Source of the DNA: Chryseobacterium sp.
GTDB taxonomy: Bacteria > Bacteroidota > Bacteroidia > Flavobacteriales > Weeksellaceae
DNA: 64,000 bases
Assembly: GCF_019236175.1 (NCBI RefSeq)
Contig: NZ_JAFAJM010000014.1
Location: 1 to 64,000, forward strand
Direction: 5' to 3'
Under the pieces are notes generated by a model, which worked only from the letters and a program-made list of their open reading frames with translations, had not been told where the DNA came from and did not search any database. Each line of letters begins with the position of its first letter. Positions within the stretch are counted from its first letter, which is position 1. The translations under genes were made by a program, and so were the position numbers. Below, piece by piece: positions 26,452 to 35,623 of the stretch.

Positions 26452-27033
26452 TTAATCTTCAAGCAGTAATAAAAACAGTTTCGGATTGGAACCTGAAGAA
26501 CCGTCTAATTTGGATTGTCCTCCGCTGATCGAAGTAAGATTCTTGATATTTCCGTTCCTTTTTATTTTCCCCATAGCATCATTAAGGTTGTTCACAATCT
26601 GTGAAACATTGGCAATAATAATAATTTTATCAGGCAGCCTTGAAGAATGATAGTGGAGAATATTATTATGAGAAAGCATAATTCTTCCGTCATAGGCAAT
26701 CAGATATTCGCATGTGATAAATGCGGCATTATTGGATGTCTGAAGTTCTGAAGTATAAGTAGACTTCACTACATTTAAAAAGCTTTGAAGCTCTTTATCC
26801 CAACAAAAAAGGTTATTAATACCTTCTATCTTGATAATTTGATTTAAAGTTTGTAGAGCTTCCGCCTCATCTGCACAATAATTAAAAAATCCCCCCGAAT
26901 GCGTAAATAATTGCGCAAACTTATAGTCGAGATCCGCATTTTTTAGCGAATCCCCAAGCTTCTCCAGACTCTGTTTTTCCTCTTCCTCAGGCTGGTTGGT
27001 AAGTTTGCTTACAATCCTCTTGAATAAATTCAA
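26452..27033 (-). CDS. LUD domain protein (LutC-like)
   Basis: A 193-residue cytosolic protein. It shows the LUD core: NLFCWDKELQSFL, AAFITCEYLIAYDGRIMLS, LPDKIIIIANVSQIV and GNIKNLTSISGGQSKLDG. LUD proteins are linked to lactate utilisation (LutB/LutC), but no lutA or lutB gene is nearby. Instead it sits between ftsH and cdsA, a conserved flavobacterial position, so a lactate role is uncertain. A plausible promoter lies at 27061-27094. Confidence 0.75.
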   Translation of the reverse strand: MNLFKRIVSKLTNQPEEEEKQSLEKLGDSLKNADLDYKFAQLFTHSGGFFNYCADEAEALQTLNQIIKIEGINNLFCWDKELQSFLNVVKSTYTSELQTSNNAAFITCEYLIAYDGRIMLSHNNILHYHSSRLPDKIIIIANVSQIVNNLNDAMGKIKRNGNIKNLTSISGGQSKLDGSSGSNPKLFLLLLED

Positions 27034-27060
27034 CTTAATCTATTTTTAGTCAACTTTATA

Positions 27061-27094
27061 CAAAAATAGAAAATTAATTACAATAGCATCCAAA
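27061..27094 (-). promoter_or_regulatory. Promoter of the LUD-cdsA-psd operon
   Basis: On the minus strand TTTG (27094-27091), a 22-nt spacer and TATTTTTG (27068-27061) match both boxes; the ATG is 27 bp downstream. Confidence 0.55.
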
Positions 27095-27111
27095 ATATCT
27101 CCTTAAATATG

Positions 27112-27147
27112 AAAAAACCTGACAATTTTAAAATTATCAGGTTTTTT
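27112..27147 (-). terminator. Terminator after ftsH
   Basis: An 18-bp near-perfect inverted repeat (one mismatch) with A/T runs at both ends; first hairpin after the ftsH stop on the minus strand. Confidence 0.85.
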
Positions 27148-27169
27148 CTATCCTAGTTTTAAAGGTTTT

Positions 27170-29191
27170 TTAAAGTTGTGTCGGACTTTCCGGAGCCTGT
27201 ATTTCGCTCTCTTCCTCCTTTTCTTTAATCAGGGGAATATCCAAGACTGCCTGCTGTTCCTTTTCAGGAATTGTATTGGTTACAGGTTTTTCTGTCAGTT
27301 CAGGATCCCATGCTCTCTTTCCGAATATTTCCTCTAAATCTTCACGGAAGATTACTTCTTTCTCTAAAAGCTTATTAGCTAACGCATCAAGTTTATCTTT
27401 ATTTTCCGCAAGGATTCTTACAGCTCTTTCATATTGATTTTCAATAATTGATTTAATCTCTGCATCAATTTTAGTAGCTGTTTCTTCAGAATAAGGTTTA
27501 CCGAAAGAATATTCAGACTGGCCTGAACTGTCGTAATAAGAGATATTACCGATATTCGGGCTTAGTCCATAAATCGTCACCATAGCCTGAGCTCTCTTCG
27601 TTACTGTTTCCAGATCGGAAAGTGCGCCGGTAGAAATATTATTGAATATAACCTGTTCTGCAGCCCTACCTCCTAATGTTGCACACATTTCATCCAACAT
27701 CTGTTCTGTAGTGGTAAGCTGTCTTTCTTCAGGAAGATACCATGCTGCCCCTAATGAACGTCCTCTTGGAACAATGGTTACTTTTAAAAGAGGAGAAGCA
27801 TGTTCTACCAGCCAGGAGATCGTAGCATGCCCTGCTTCGTGGTAAGCCACTCTTCTCTTTTCAGAAGGTTTGATCGCTTTATTTTTCTTTTCAAGACCTC
27901 CAATGATTCTGTCTACGGCATCCAGGAAATCCTGTTTGCTTACAGAAGTATGGTTGTTTCTCGCAGCAATCAATGCTGCTTCGTTACATACATTTGCAAT
28001 ATCAGCTCCGCTGAATCCCGGTGTCTGTTTCGCCAGAAATTCTCTGTCTACATTATCATCAAGTTTGATTTTCTTCAAATGAACATCAAAAATCTGTCTT
28101 CTTTCGTGAAGTTCCGGAAGATCTACATAGATAGAACGGTCAAAACGTCCGGCTCTCATTAAAGCTTTATCAAGAATATCTGCTCTGTTGGTTGCAGCCA
28201 TTACAATAACGTTGGTATCTGTTCCGAAACCATCCATTTCAGTAAGAAGCTGGTTCAATGTATTTTCTCTTTCGTCATTCCCGCCGGAGAAATTATTTTT
28301 CCCTCTAGCACGCCCTATCGCATCAATCTCGTCAATAAAGATAATCGCAGGAGATTTAGCTTTTGCCTGAGCAAAAAGATCCCGTACTCTTGAAGCTCCT
28401 ACCCCAACAAACATTTCTACGAAGTCAGAACCTGAAAGTGAGAAGAAAGGAACTTTAGCTTCACCTGCAACAGCTTTAGCCAATAAAGTTTTACCGGTTC
28501 CCGGAGGCCCTACTAAAAGAACTCCCTTAGGGATTTTCCCACCCAGTTTGGTATATTTTTCAGAGTTTTTCAAGAAATCTACAACTTCCTGAACTTCTTC
28601 TTTAGCCCCTTCCAATCCTGCAACATCCTTAAATGTTACCTGAATTCTTTCTTTTTCGTCAAAAAGTTTAGCTTTGGATTTTCCAATCGAAAAAATTTGT
28701 CCGCCAGGACCTCCGCCGCCGCCCATCTTTCTGAAAAGAAGGAAATAGAATAGTCCTAAAATTGCAATCCAGATCAATGCAGATACTAAGATATCCATGA
28801 ACGGGTTTTTACCTGCTCCGTAATCTTTTGTAGTTTTAATCGCCGGACTGGCAGCTTTAATCTGATCAAATTTTTGAAGGAAAAGCTGAAGATCTCCATA
28901 TTTCACAGAATAATCTGCTTTAGGAGCCATTTCCAGTGCGGAAAGAGGGTTGTTTTCATTGGCAGGTTTGCTTACCGTTGCTGATTTGGCAGCTTTAGTA
29001 AGGAAAACGTCAGCTTTTTCAGTGTCTTTGTATATAATTATATTCTGGACTTTCCCCGCCTGCATTTCTCTAAAGAAACCATCTTCATCAATAGATTTTG
29101 CACTATCACCTCCTAAAAAATTAGAGCCAAAAAATAGCAAAAGAGCTATGATTGCAATAGGAAAGAACCAGTTGAATCCTTTGTTATTCAT
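27170..29191 (-). CDS. ftsH: ATP-dependent zinc metalloprotease FtsH
   Basis: Membrane-anchored AAA+ protease (673 aa) that degrades damaged membrane proteins and regulatory proteins. Domains in order: first helix (8-24), periplasmic domain, second helix (~135-152), AAA module with Walker A GPPGTGKT (~230) and [12 protein letters not shown], then the M41 protease with zinc motif HEAGH at about 451-455. The C-terminal tail is Glu/Pro/Gln-rich and unconserved. It lies 23 bp downstream of rsfS, so they are probably co-transcribed. Confidence 0.97.
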   Translation of the reverse strand: MNNKGFNWFFPIAIIALLLFFGSNFLGGDSAKSIDEDGFFREMQAGKVQNIIIYKDTEKADVFLTKAAKSATVSKPANENNPLSALEMAPKADYSVKYGDLQLFLQKFDQIKAASPAIKTTKDYGAGKNPFMDILVSALIWIAILGLFYFLLFRKMGGGGGPGGQIFSIGKSKAKLFDEKERIQVTFKDVAGLEGAKEEVQEVVDFLKNSEKYTKLGGKIPKGVLLVGPPGTGKTLLAKAVAGEAKVPFFSLSGSDFVEMFVGVGASRVRDLFAQAKAKSPAIIFIDEIDAIGRARGKNNFSGGNDERENTLNQLLTEMDGFGTDTNVIVMAATNRADILDKALMRAGRFDRSIYVDLPELHERRQIFDVHLKKIKLDDNVDREFLAKQTPGFSGADIANVCNEAALIAARNNHTSVSKQDFLDAVDRIIGGLEKKNKAIKPSEKRRVAYHEAGHATISWLVEHASPLLKVTIVPRGRSLGAAWYLPEERQLTTTEQMLDEMCATLGGRAAEQVIFNNISTGALSDLETVTKRAQAMVTIYGLSPNIGNISYYDSSGQSEYSFGKPYSEETATKIDAEIKSIIENQYERAVRILAENKDKLDALANKLLEKEVIFREDLEEIFGKRAWDPELTEKPVTNTIPEKEQQAVLDIPLIKEKEEESEIQAPESPTQL

Positions 29192-29214
29192 TTATACTTT
29201 TTAAAATTTTACAA

Positions 29215-29577
29215 TTAGTTTTCGATTCTGGTAATGACTGCGTCACCCCAAAGTTCTTCTATGTCGTAGTACTCACGTACCTGTTTTTGAAATATATGAA
29301 CTACTACTGAAACGTAATCTACAAGTACCCACATTGCATTTTCCGTACCTTCCACGTGCCAAGGTCTGTCCTGAAGTTCGTTTCTTACTTTCTTCTCTAC
29401 ACTACCTGCTAATGCAGCTACCTGTGTATTTGAATTTCCACTACATATGACGAACGTTTCTGCTACGGAGTTTTCAATATTGGAAAGGTCAAAGATCATA
29501 ATGTCTTCCCCTTTTACGTCCTGGATAGCTTCAACGATTTTATCTATTAATGCTTGTTTTTCTACTGTCTTATTCAT
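29215..29577 (-). CDS. rsfS: Ribosomal silencing factor RsfS
   Basis: A 120-residue protein that binds L14 of the large ribosomal subunit and blocks subunit joining in starvation. Family features include DIMIFDLSNIENSVAETFVI, SGNSNTQVAALA, RPWHVEGTENAMWVLVDY and the terminal LWGDA. Length is typical. First gene before ftsH; a reversed TAAATTTG box is at 29598-29605. Confidence 0.95.
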   Translation of the reverse strand: MNKTVEKQALIDKIVEAIQDVKGEDIMIFDLSNIENSVAETFVICSGNSNTQVAALAGSVEKKVRNELQDRPWHVEGTENAMWVLVDYVSVVVHIFQKQVREYYDIEELWGDAVITRIEN

Positions 29578-29597
29578 TAAAAAAATACTATAATCTG

Positions 29598-29605
29598 CAA
29601 ATTTA
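29598..29605 (-). promoter_or_regulatory. -7 box for rsfS-ftsH
   Basis: The minus strand reads TAAATTTG, 20 bp before the rsfS ATG. No clear -33. Confidence 0.45.
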
Positions 29606-29664
29606 TTGTTTTTTCTTTACTTTAACCTTACTTTTACCCCCTTAATGTCTTAAAGTTTTCTTAA

Positions 29665-30378
29665 ATGAGCCAACTATTCTCCCTGAAAGAATGTTCTTCT
29701 ACTAATGACGAAATATCAAAGTTTTTACTTTATGAGAATTCAGATTTTACAGGCCTTTATACTTTTAATCAGACTAAAGGCCGCGGTCAGTATGGAAATA
29801 TATGGATTCCTACTGCCGGAAAAAACCTGGCTTATACGCTGGCAGTAAAGACTCAGAACATTCTTTGCTCCGACTTTATATTCAATTATTATACCGCAAT
29901 TATTGTCAGAGACTTCCTTGCCAAATTGGCTGATCATGACGTAAAAATTAAGTGGCCTAATGATATTATCCTTAAAGGTAAAAAAATCGTTGGAATTTTA
30001 ATTGAAAAGAAAAAAATTAATCAAAATAATTATTTCATCATAGGTGCCGGAATTAATATTCTTCAGGATCAATTTGATGAAATATCCAACGCAGGATCGC
30101 TCCTGACGCAAACAGGGCACGCATTTGACCTGGAGGACTTCACATTAAGACTTCATGAATATCTTCTTGAAAAATTAAAAAACATTCCTTCAGACCGGGA
30201 AATCCTGGACCGCTTTAATAAAAACCTGTTCCGAAAAGATGAAATTTCAGTTTTTGAAATTGAAAAAGAAAGACAAAATGGCATTATCCGCAATGCAGAT
30301 GAAAAAGGAGAACTCTGGATCGAACTGGAAAACGGAATGCGCTCTTTTTATCATAAAGAGGTAAAACTTCTTTACTGA
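29665..30378 (+). CDS. birA: Biotin-[acetyl-CoA-carboxylase] ligase (catalytic domain only)
   Basis: Attaches biotin to the carboxyl-carrier protein through biotinyl-AMP. The catalytic signature KGRGQYGNIW (about 37-46) and KWPNDIILKGKKIVGILIE are present. At 237 residues it lacks the N-terminal DNA-binding domain of E. coli BirA, so it should not repress biotin genes. Its stop overlaps the convergent permease gene by 7 bp. Confidence 0.93.
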   Translation: MSQLFSLKECSSTNDEISKFLLYENSDFTGLYTFNQTKGRGQYGNIWIPTAGKNLAYTLAVKTQNILCSDFIFNYYTAIIVRDFLAKLADHDVKIKWPNDIILKGKKIVGILIEKKKINQNNYFIIGAGINILQDQFDEISNAGSLLTQTGHAFDLEDFTLRLHEYLLEKLKNIPSDREILDRFNKNLFRKDEISVFEIEKERQNGIIRNADEKGELWIELENGMRSFYHKEVKLLY

Positions 30379-31484
30379 TTTGCTCTTTTGATGTATAAAT
30401 AAAGAGTAAGCGGTAAAAACACCAGATTAGGCAGCCACATAGCCAACGCCGGAGGTAAACTTTTATTTTCGGAAACTACTTTCAGCGCTTCAAATGAAAA
30501 CACAAAAAGAAATGCCAGAGAGATCCCTATAGCAAGGTTTATTCCCAGCCCGCCTCTTTTCTTTTGCGATGACAGCGAAAGTGCAAGAAACGTAAGAATA
30601 ATAATAGAAACAGGCATAGAAGTCCTTTGATAAAGCTCATTGAGATAAGAATTCAGGTTAGAGTTTCCTCTCGCTTTTTCTCTTTCTATGAATTTCAACA
30701 GCTCAGGAGTTGTTTTATTTTGTCCTAAAAGTTCATTCGGGAAAAGTTCATCCGGTGAATGTCCGTAGTTTTTCCTTAGCTCTACTCCATTCCCAAGCTT
30801 TTCCGTATTGTCTTTGTTGATTGTTTTTTCAAGATAACTGTTCAGTACAAACTGCTTTTTAGTCTGGTCCCAGTATACTTCACCAGCTTTCAGTTCGTAA
30901 ATCATTCTTCTGTCTTTATCAAACTTCTGATAAACAAAGCTGGAACCTCTTTTTTCTCTTTTATTCCATGATGCTACGAAGATATATTCTGTCTTGCTAA
31001 GCTGTGAAGAGGCAGGAGCTGTTCCTAAAATCTTCTCTTTATTGGCCGCATTATAAGTATAAGCTTCAAGCTGATTTTTCTTAATATTAGCCCACGGAAG
31101 CACCAGATGGTTGACGGTAAGCGACATCAGGGCAATCAGAATGGATGTATACAGATAAGGTTTAGCAAACCTGTGAAAGCTGGCCCCACTACTGATAATC
31201 GCTACAATCTCCGTATTATTAGCCATCCTGGAGGTGAAATAAATCACAGTAATAAACACCAGAATAGAGAGAAATGTTACCACAAGATTAATGATCCAGA
31301 AAGGATAAAAATGGATCAGAAAATACACCAGATCAAGTTTAGGGTCGATAGCCTTAGCATTTTCTATCCTGGGTATTTTTTGCTGAACATCAATCACTAG
31401 CACCACTATAGACAGCAGTATCAGCATGAAACTGAAAGTTCCAAGATATTTTTTGATGATATATCTGTCTATTATTTTAAGCAT
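30372..31484 (-). CDS. LptF/LptG family permease (YjgP/YjgQ)
   Basis: A 370-residue inner-membrane protein with helices near 12-32, 60-85, 100-120 and a C-terminal trio (~290-365) around a large periplasmic beta-jellyroll domain. This is the architecture of LptF/LptG, which extract lipopolysaccharide for the Lpt bridge. Whether it is the F or G paralogue cannot be decided. It follows tgt by 6 bp and is co-transcribed with it. Confidence 0.9.
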   Translation of the reverse strand: MLKIIDRYIIKKYLGTFSFMLILLSIVVLVIDVQQKIPRIENAKAIDPKLDLVYFLIHFYPFWIINLVVTFLSILVFITVIYFTSRMANNTEIVAIISSGASFHRFAKPYLYTSILIALMSLTVNHLVLPWANIKKNQLEAYTYNAANKEKILGTAPASSQLSKTEYIFVASWNKREKRGSSFVYQKFDKDRRMIYELKAGEVYWDQTKKQFVLNSYLEKTINKDNTEKLGNGVELRKNYGHSPDELFPNELLGQNKTTPELLKFIEREKARGNSNLNSYLNELYQRTSMPVSIIILTFLALSLSSQKKRGGLGINLAIGISLAFLFVFSFEALKVVSENKSLPPALAMWLPNLVFLPLTLYLYIKRANQ

Positions 31485-31490
31485 AGTCTT

Positions 31491-32621
31491 TTAGAGTCTT
31501 TGTCTAAGAATTGGAACTACTGAATTTTTCCACTCATAGAAATCTCCCGCTATGATGTGCTCTCTCGCTACTTTAACCAAATCAAGGTAAAATGCCAGGT
31601 TATGGATAGAAGCAATCTGTTTTGCCAAATATTCTTTGGATACAAATAAATGGCGAAGATATGCTTTTGAATATTCTTTGTCTACGAAGCTTGTACCCAA
31701 CTCGTCCAGTGGTGAAAAATCGCGTTTCCACTTCTCATTTTTAAGGTTCATCACCCCTTGCCAGGTGAAAAGCATTGCATTTCTGGCATTTCTGGTAGGC
31801 ATTACACAATCCATCATATCAATACCCAGCCCGATAGATTCAAGAATATTCCATGGAGTTCCCACTCCCATCAGATATCTTGGTTTTTCTTTCGGCAGAA
31901 TATCGGTGACTTCATCTGTAATTCTGTACATTTCTTCTTCAGGCTCACCCACAGAAAGTCCGCCGATTGCATTTCCTTCTGCTCCGGCTTCGGAAATAAC
32001 TTCTGCAGAAATTTTTCTTAAATCAGAATAGGTAGATCCCTGTACAATTGGGAAAAGCCTTTGCTTATGGCCGTACAGCTCAGGATGATCATTCGTCCAG
32101 TCAATACATCTTTTTAACCAACGGTGCGTAAGCTCCATTGATGATTTTGCCTGGTTATAATCACAAGGGTAAGGAGTACATTCGTCAAAAGCCATAAAAA
32201 TATCAGCCCCTATCTGTCTTTGAATTTCCATTGATCTTTCCGGAGAAAACATGTGATAACTTCCGTCGATATGAGATTTAAATCTCGCTCCTTCTTCCGT
32301 CATTTTTCTGTTGCTTGCCAACGAAAATACCTGAAAACCTCCGGAATCTGTCAGAATAGGAAGATCCCAGTTCATAAATTTATGTAATCCTCCTGCATCC
32401 TGCATGGTTTCCATACCCGGACGAAGATATAAGTGATATGTATTTCCCAAAATAATCTGGGCTTTAATGTCTTCTTTTAATTCTCTCTGATGAACTGTTT
32501 TTACACTTGCTACTGTTCCCACAGGCATAAAAATGGGAGTTTGTATTTTCCCGTGATCTGTGGTTATTTCTCCGGCTCTGGCTTTTCCTTCAGAGGTTTT
32601 CTCTATAGTAAAAAATTTCAT
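31491..32621 (-). CDS. tgt: tRNA-guanine(34) transglycosylase, zinc-site cysteines missing
   Basis: Exchanges guanine 34 for preQ1 in tRNAs with a GUN anticodon. Catalytic and substrate motifs are intact: LTDSGGFQVFSL, FDECTPYPCD, GGLSVGEPEEEM, MGVGTPWNILESIG and DMMDCVMPTRNARN. Length (376 aa) is normal. In the usual zinc region (about 306-325) the CxCxxC cysteines are absent: the sequence reads TSFVDKEYSKAYLRHL, while the later IHNLAFYL histidine remains. The first gene before the LptF/G permease gene. Confidence 0.95.
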   Translation of the reverse strand: MKFFTIEKTSEGKARAGEITTDHGKIQTPIFMPVGTVASVKTVHQRELKEDIKAQIILGNTYHLYLRPGMETMQDAGGLHKFMNWDLPILTDSGGFQVFSLASNRKMTEEGARFKSHIDGSYHMFSPERSMEIQRQIGADIFMAFDECTPYPCDYNQAKSSMELTHRWLKRCIDWTNDHPELYGHKQRLFPIVQGSTYSDLRKISAEVISEAGAEGNAIGGLSVGEPEEEMYRITDEVTDILPKEKPRYLMGVGTPWNILESIGLGIDMMDCVMPTRNARNAMLFTWQGVMNLKNEKWKRDFSPLDELGTSFVDKEYSKAYLRHLFVSKEYLAKQIASIHNLAFYLDLVKVAREHIIAGDFYEWKNSVVPILRQRL

Positions 32622-32679
32622 TAGTATGCTTTTAAATTATCGCTGTAGCGATTCTTATTTTGTTAAACAGAAGTCTCTA

Positions 32680-33048
32680 TCAATATCTCATCAGGGTAGG
32701 TGACCCTCCGTTTTTCTGTTTATCTTTTATGTATTTATCTGCCTTAGGATCTTTTTTAAGCAATATTTCCTGGGCGTTATCCGCAATGCCTTTCATTTCT
32801 TCTTTGATAACATAATATTTAAAACTTTCGACAAAGTCTTCAGGTTTTACTTTATGAGAAGCGAGGATATATCTTGTACCGGCCTCTATATTAGAGTTCT
32901 GGTACATAAATGTTGACTGATCATTGATCTGAAGATCGGCTAATACTTCAGCCATAAGCCCCTTATCGATCAGATTTTTAGGCTTATCGATATAATCATT
33001 GCATGAAAACAAGCTCAGCAAAACGAAAATAAAAATCAGCTTTTTCAT
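32680..33048 (-). CDS. DUF4296 domain lipoprotein
   Basis: A 122-residue lipoprotein with lipobox LFSC after MKKLIFIFVLLS. The helical body (GLMAEVLADLQINDQ, YILASHKVKPEDF, SFKYYVIKEEM) matches DUF4296, a small function-unknown family of Bacteroidota. I start at ATG 33048 so that the signal peptide is N-terminal; the longer frame adds 16 unlikely residues. Downstream of the glycosyltransferase gene by 58 bp. Confidence 0.82.
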   Translation of the reverse strand: MKKLIFIFVLLSLFSCNDYIDKPKNLIDKGLMAEVLADLQINDQSTFMYQNSNIEAGTRYILASHKVKPEDFVESFKYYVIKEEMKGIADNAQEILLKKDPKADKYIKDKQKNGGSPTLMRY

Positions 33049-33106
33049 CAGTTTCCTTTTAGTATGATTAATGATCTGATGAAACTTTGCATCCACATGC
33101 TCTGTT

Positions 33107-33823
33107 TCATAATCGGTTGATGATGGACTTCCATTTTAAATTCAAAACTCCAAAGACAGCTTCATGGATGATTCCGCCATTCATTTTACTCTCCCCCAGA
33201 ATTCTGTTTGTAAATATAATGGGAACTTCTACAATCCTGAAATTCTTTTTATAGGCTCTGAACTTCATTTCTATCTGAAATCCATATCCTTTTAATTTCA
33301 CAGTATCCAACCCTATTTCTTCCAGCACTTTTCTTGAAAAACAAACAAATCCTGCCGTAGTATCATGGATCGGCAGCCCCAGAATAAATCTCACATATCT
33401 TGATGCAAAATAGGAAAGCAGTACTCTTCCCATCGGCCAGTTGACCACATTTACTCCTTTTGAATATCGGGATCCTATAGCCATATCTGCATTGAGGCAT
33501 GCTTCAAAAAGTTTAGGCAAATCATTAGGGTTGTGTGAAAAATCGGCATCCATTTCAAAAATATAATCATATTTATTTTCGATTGCCCATTTAAAACCAT
33601 GAATATAAGCCTTTCCAAGCCCGTCTTTTGTGTGTCTTACCGACAAATGAAGATGGTGCGGAAATTCTTTTTGCAGTTCTTTCACAATCCCGGCGGTTCC
33701 ATCCGGAGATGAGTCATCTACCACTAGGATGTGAAAATCATCCTCCAATGCAAAAACCGCGGAAATAATATTTTTAATATTTTCCTTTTCGTTATATGTT
33801 GGGATGATAACCAGTTTTTTCAT
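33107..33823 (-). CDS. Polyprenol monophosphomannose synthase-like GT2 glycosyltransferase
   Basis: A 238-residue GT-A glycosyltransferase without membrane helices. Nucleotide-sugar motifs are VVDDSSPDGTA and the DxD-type EMDADFSHNP; GYGFQIEMKFRAYK and NRILGESKMN follow. These resemble Dpm1-type enzymes that transfer mannose (or glucose/GlcN derivatives) to a polyprenyl phosphate at the inner membrane. Donor specificity is inference. I start at ATG 33823 (MKKLVIIPTYNE); a reversed TATCTTTG box sits at 33833-33840. Confidence 0.86.
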   Translation of the reverse strand: MKKLVIIPTYNEKENIKNIISAVFALEDDFHILVVDDSSPDGTAGIVKELQKEFPHHLHLSVRHTKDGLGKAYIHGFKWAIENKYDYIFEMDADFSHNPNDLPKLFEACLNADMAIGSRYSKGVNVVNWPMGRVLLSYFASRYVRFILGLPIHDTTAGFVCFSRKVLEEIGLDTVKLKGYGFQIEMKFRAYKKNFRIVEVPIIFTNRILGESKMNGGIIHEAVFGVLNLKWKSIINRL

Positions 33824-33832
33824 TTCAGTTTG

Positions 33833-33840
33833 CAAAGATA
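33833..33840 (-). promoter_or_regulatory. -7 box for the GT2-DUF4296 unit
   Basis: The minus strand reads TATCTTTG, 10 bp before ATG 33823. The nearest upstream TTTG is 25 bp away, slightly long for a -33 box. It supports the shorter start. Confidence 0.5.
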
Positions 33841-33877
33841 GTTTATTTAACCTTTTTATTTTATACAAAATAATCTA

Positions 33878-33885
33878 TAATTTTG
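33878..33885 (+). promoter_or_regulatory. Possible -7 box for the DUF4271-hemD unit
   Basis: TAATTTTG matches TAnnTTTG on the plus strand, but lies 170 bp before the proposed start; alternatives nearer were not found. Confidence 0.3.
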
Positions 33886-34055
33886 CAAAAAAATATTTCT
33901 CATCATTTTAAATGTTTTATAAGGTTTTGTCTGCATACCTCTTAATAATGTATTAAAATAATAAGGGATATATTTAGCCACGGATAATTCGGTAATAAAA
34001 TGTATGCCAATTTGTGTTATTTGTAGTTAAATAAAGAATAAAAAAAACTTAAATT

Positions 34056-34721
34056 TTGCCATCACAACCATTTATTAACCACGTAAGATTGCCCGAAAAC
34101 AATGATTGGGTAATTTTTATATTGCTGGGGTGCATATTTTTATATGTTTTTATGATGAACATCATAGAAAGAGATGCCAGTCTGAAAGATTTTCTGCTTC
34201 AAAAATATTTTGATGCCAGCAATAATCTCCCAAGCTGGATCATCACTTCATGTGTCACCGCACTTAGTTTATCGGTATTACTATCCCAATATATTCCGGT
34301 AGTTCCTAAATACATTGCAGATCTTCAGCTTTTTGGATACCAGCTTAATAAGTTCGGATATACTTTTCTGGCTGTCGTATTTTTTTATCTGATTAAATCG
34401 ACATTAGGTTTTTTATTTTATCAAAGCATAGGAGATGGAAAAAAATGGACCATTTTTTATTTTACCTCCACTAAATTTTACTTCATCCTTTCATTTTTGT
34501 TAATTATTCTGTGTATAGCCCATTATTACTTCCCTATAGACAGAAATAAAATATTTTTTTACTATTTCTTCTTCTTTTCTTTTGTATTCATATTCAAAGT
34601 TTTTTTCTATTTATTTCACAAGAACAAGATTCTTCCGGAGAAATGGTATTATAAATTTTTGTATATTTGCACCCTCCAAATCGCACCATTATTACTGCTT
34701 TGGAAATTGTTATTTTTTTAA
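34056..34721 (+). CDS. DUF4271 family membrane protein, probable TTG start
   Basis: A 221-residue protein with five or six hydrophobic helices, matching the DUF4271 family found immediately before hemD in many Flavobacteriia. Function unknown. No ATG exists near the N-terminus: an in-frame stop lies at 34050-34052 and the first ATG falls ~33 residues inside the first helix region. The TTG at 34056 preserves the segment PENNDWVIFILLGCIF, so it is the likely start. The stop is 3 bp before the hemD start. Confidence 0.8.
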   Translation: MPSQPFINHVRLPENNDWVIFILLGCIFLYVFMMNIIERDASLKDFLLQKYFDASNNLPSWIITSCVTALSLSVLLSQYIPVVPKYIADLQLFGYQLNKFGYTFLAVVFFYLIKSTLGFLFYQSIGDGKKWTIFYFTSTKFYFILSFLLIILCIAHYYFPIDRNKIFFYYFFFFSFVFIFKVFFYLFHKNKILPEKWYYKFLYICTLQIAPLLLLWKLLFF

Positions 34722-34724
34722 TAA

Positions 34725-35474
34725 ATGTCAATGATGAGAATAAAGTCCATATTGGTTTCTCAACCAGCGCCTAGTGAGTCTTCTCCATATTTGGATATAG
34801 CGAAGAAGGAAAAAATAAAGATTGATTTCCGTCCTTTTATCCACGTCGAAGGAGTTGACAACAAAGAATTAAGAACGCAGAAGATTGATCTGACGCAATA
34901 CACTGGAATTATTTTTACCAGTAAGAATGCGATTGACCATTACTTCAGACTTGCAGAGGAACTGCGCTTTGCGGTTCCGGATACGATGAGATACATCTGC
35001 CAGTCCGAAGCTATTGCCAACTATCTTCAAAAACATATTGTATACAGAAAGAGAAAGATCAGCTTTGGAGAGAAAAACTTTTCGGATTTGCTTCCTCTTT
35101 TCAAAAAATTTCCTACCGAAAAATATCTGTTGCCATCTTCAGATGTTTTAAGTCCGGATATTGTAAAAACTTTAGATTCGGCAAATATAGACTGGACCAG
35201 AGCGATTATGTACCGCACGGTTTGCAGTGATCTTACCGATATCAGTATTAAAGATTACGATATGCTGATTTTCTTCAGCCCGCAAGGAATCAAGTCTCTT
35301 CAACAGAACTTCCCTGATTTCAAGCAGGATGAAACAAAAATCGGAGTTTTCGGAAATACTACTTTAGCGGCAGCGGAAGATGCGGGATTAAAAGTAGATT
35401 TAATGGCGCCAACGAAGGAAACGCCTTCTATGACGATGGCCCTTGAAAAATATATTAAAGCGCTTCATAAATAA
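34725..35474 (+). CDS. hemD: Uroporphyrinogen-III synthase
   Basis: Closes hydroxymethylbilane with inversion of ring D, giving the precursor of heme and siroheme. The 249-residue protein has the two-lobed pattern with weak overall conservation: SILVSQPAP, GIIFTSKNAIDHY, then MLIFFSPQGIKSL and GVFGNTTLAAAEDAGL. The start could be any of the ATGs at 34725, 34731 or 34734. It is translationally coupled to the DUF4271 gene (3-bp gap). Confidence 0.9.
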   Translation: MSMMRIKSILVSQPAPSESSPYLDIAKKEKIKIDFRPFIHVEGVDNKELRTQKIDLTQYTGIIFTSKNAIDHYFRLAEELRFAVPDTMRYICQSEAIANYLQKHIVYRKRKISFGEKNFSDLLPLFKKFPTEKYLLPSSDVLSPDIVKTLDSANIDWTRAIMYRTVCSDLTDISIKDYDMLIFFSPQGIKSLQQNFPDFKQDETKIGVFGNTTLAAAEDAGLKVDLMAPTKETPSMTMALEKYIKALHK

Positions 35475-35490
35475 GCTTTAATACCAAGAA

Positions 35491-35530
35491 AAAAAACCGT
35501 CTTTTCAGCATTGAAAAGATGGTTTTTTTT
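35491..35530 (+). terminator. Rho-independent terminator after hemD
   Basis: A 15-bp stem (AAAACCGTCTTTTCA / TGAAAAGATGGTTTT, one G-U pair) with a 4-nt loop and a long T run. Confidence 0.9.
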
Positions 35531-35534
35531 TACC

Positions 35535-35542
35535 TAAATTTG
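35535..35542 (+). promoter_or_regulatory. -7 box (TAAATTTG) for the oligopeptidase gene
   Basis: An exact TAnnTTTG match directly after the hemD terminator; leader of about 80 nt. Confidence 0.45.
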
Positions 35543-35623
35543 AACAAGAATTAATATTGAACGAAACGCGGGCCTAAAATAATTACAAAAAAGAGGCAAA
35601 GACGTAAAAAATTAAATATACTG

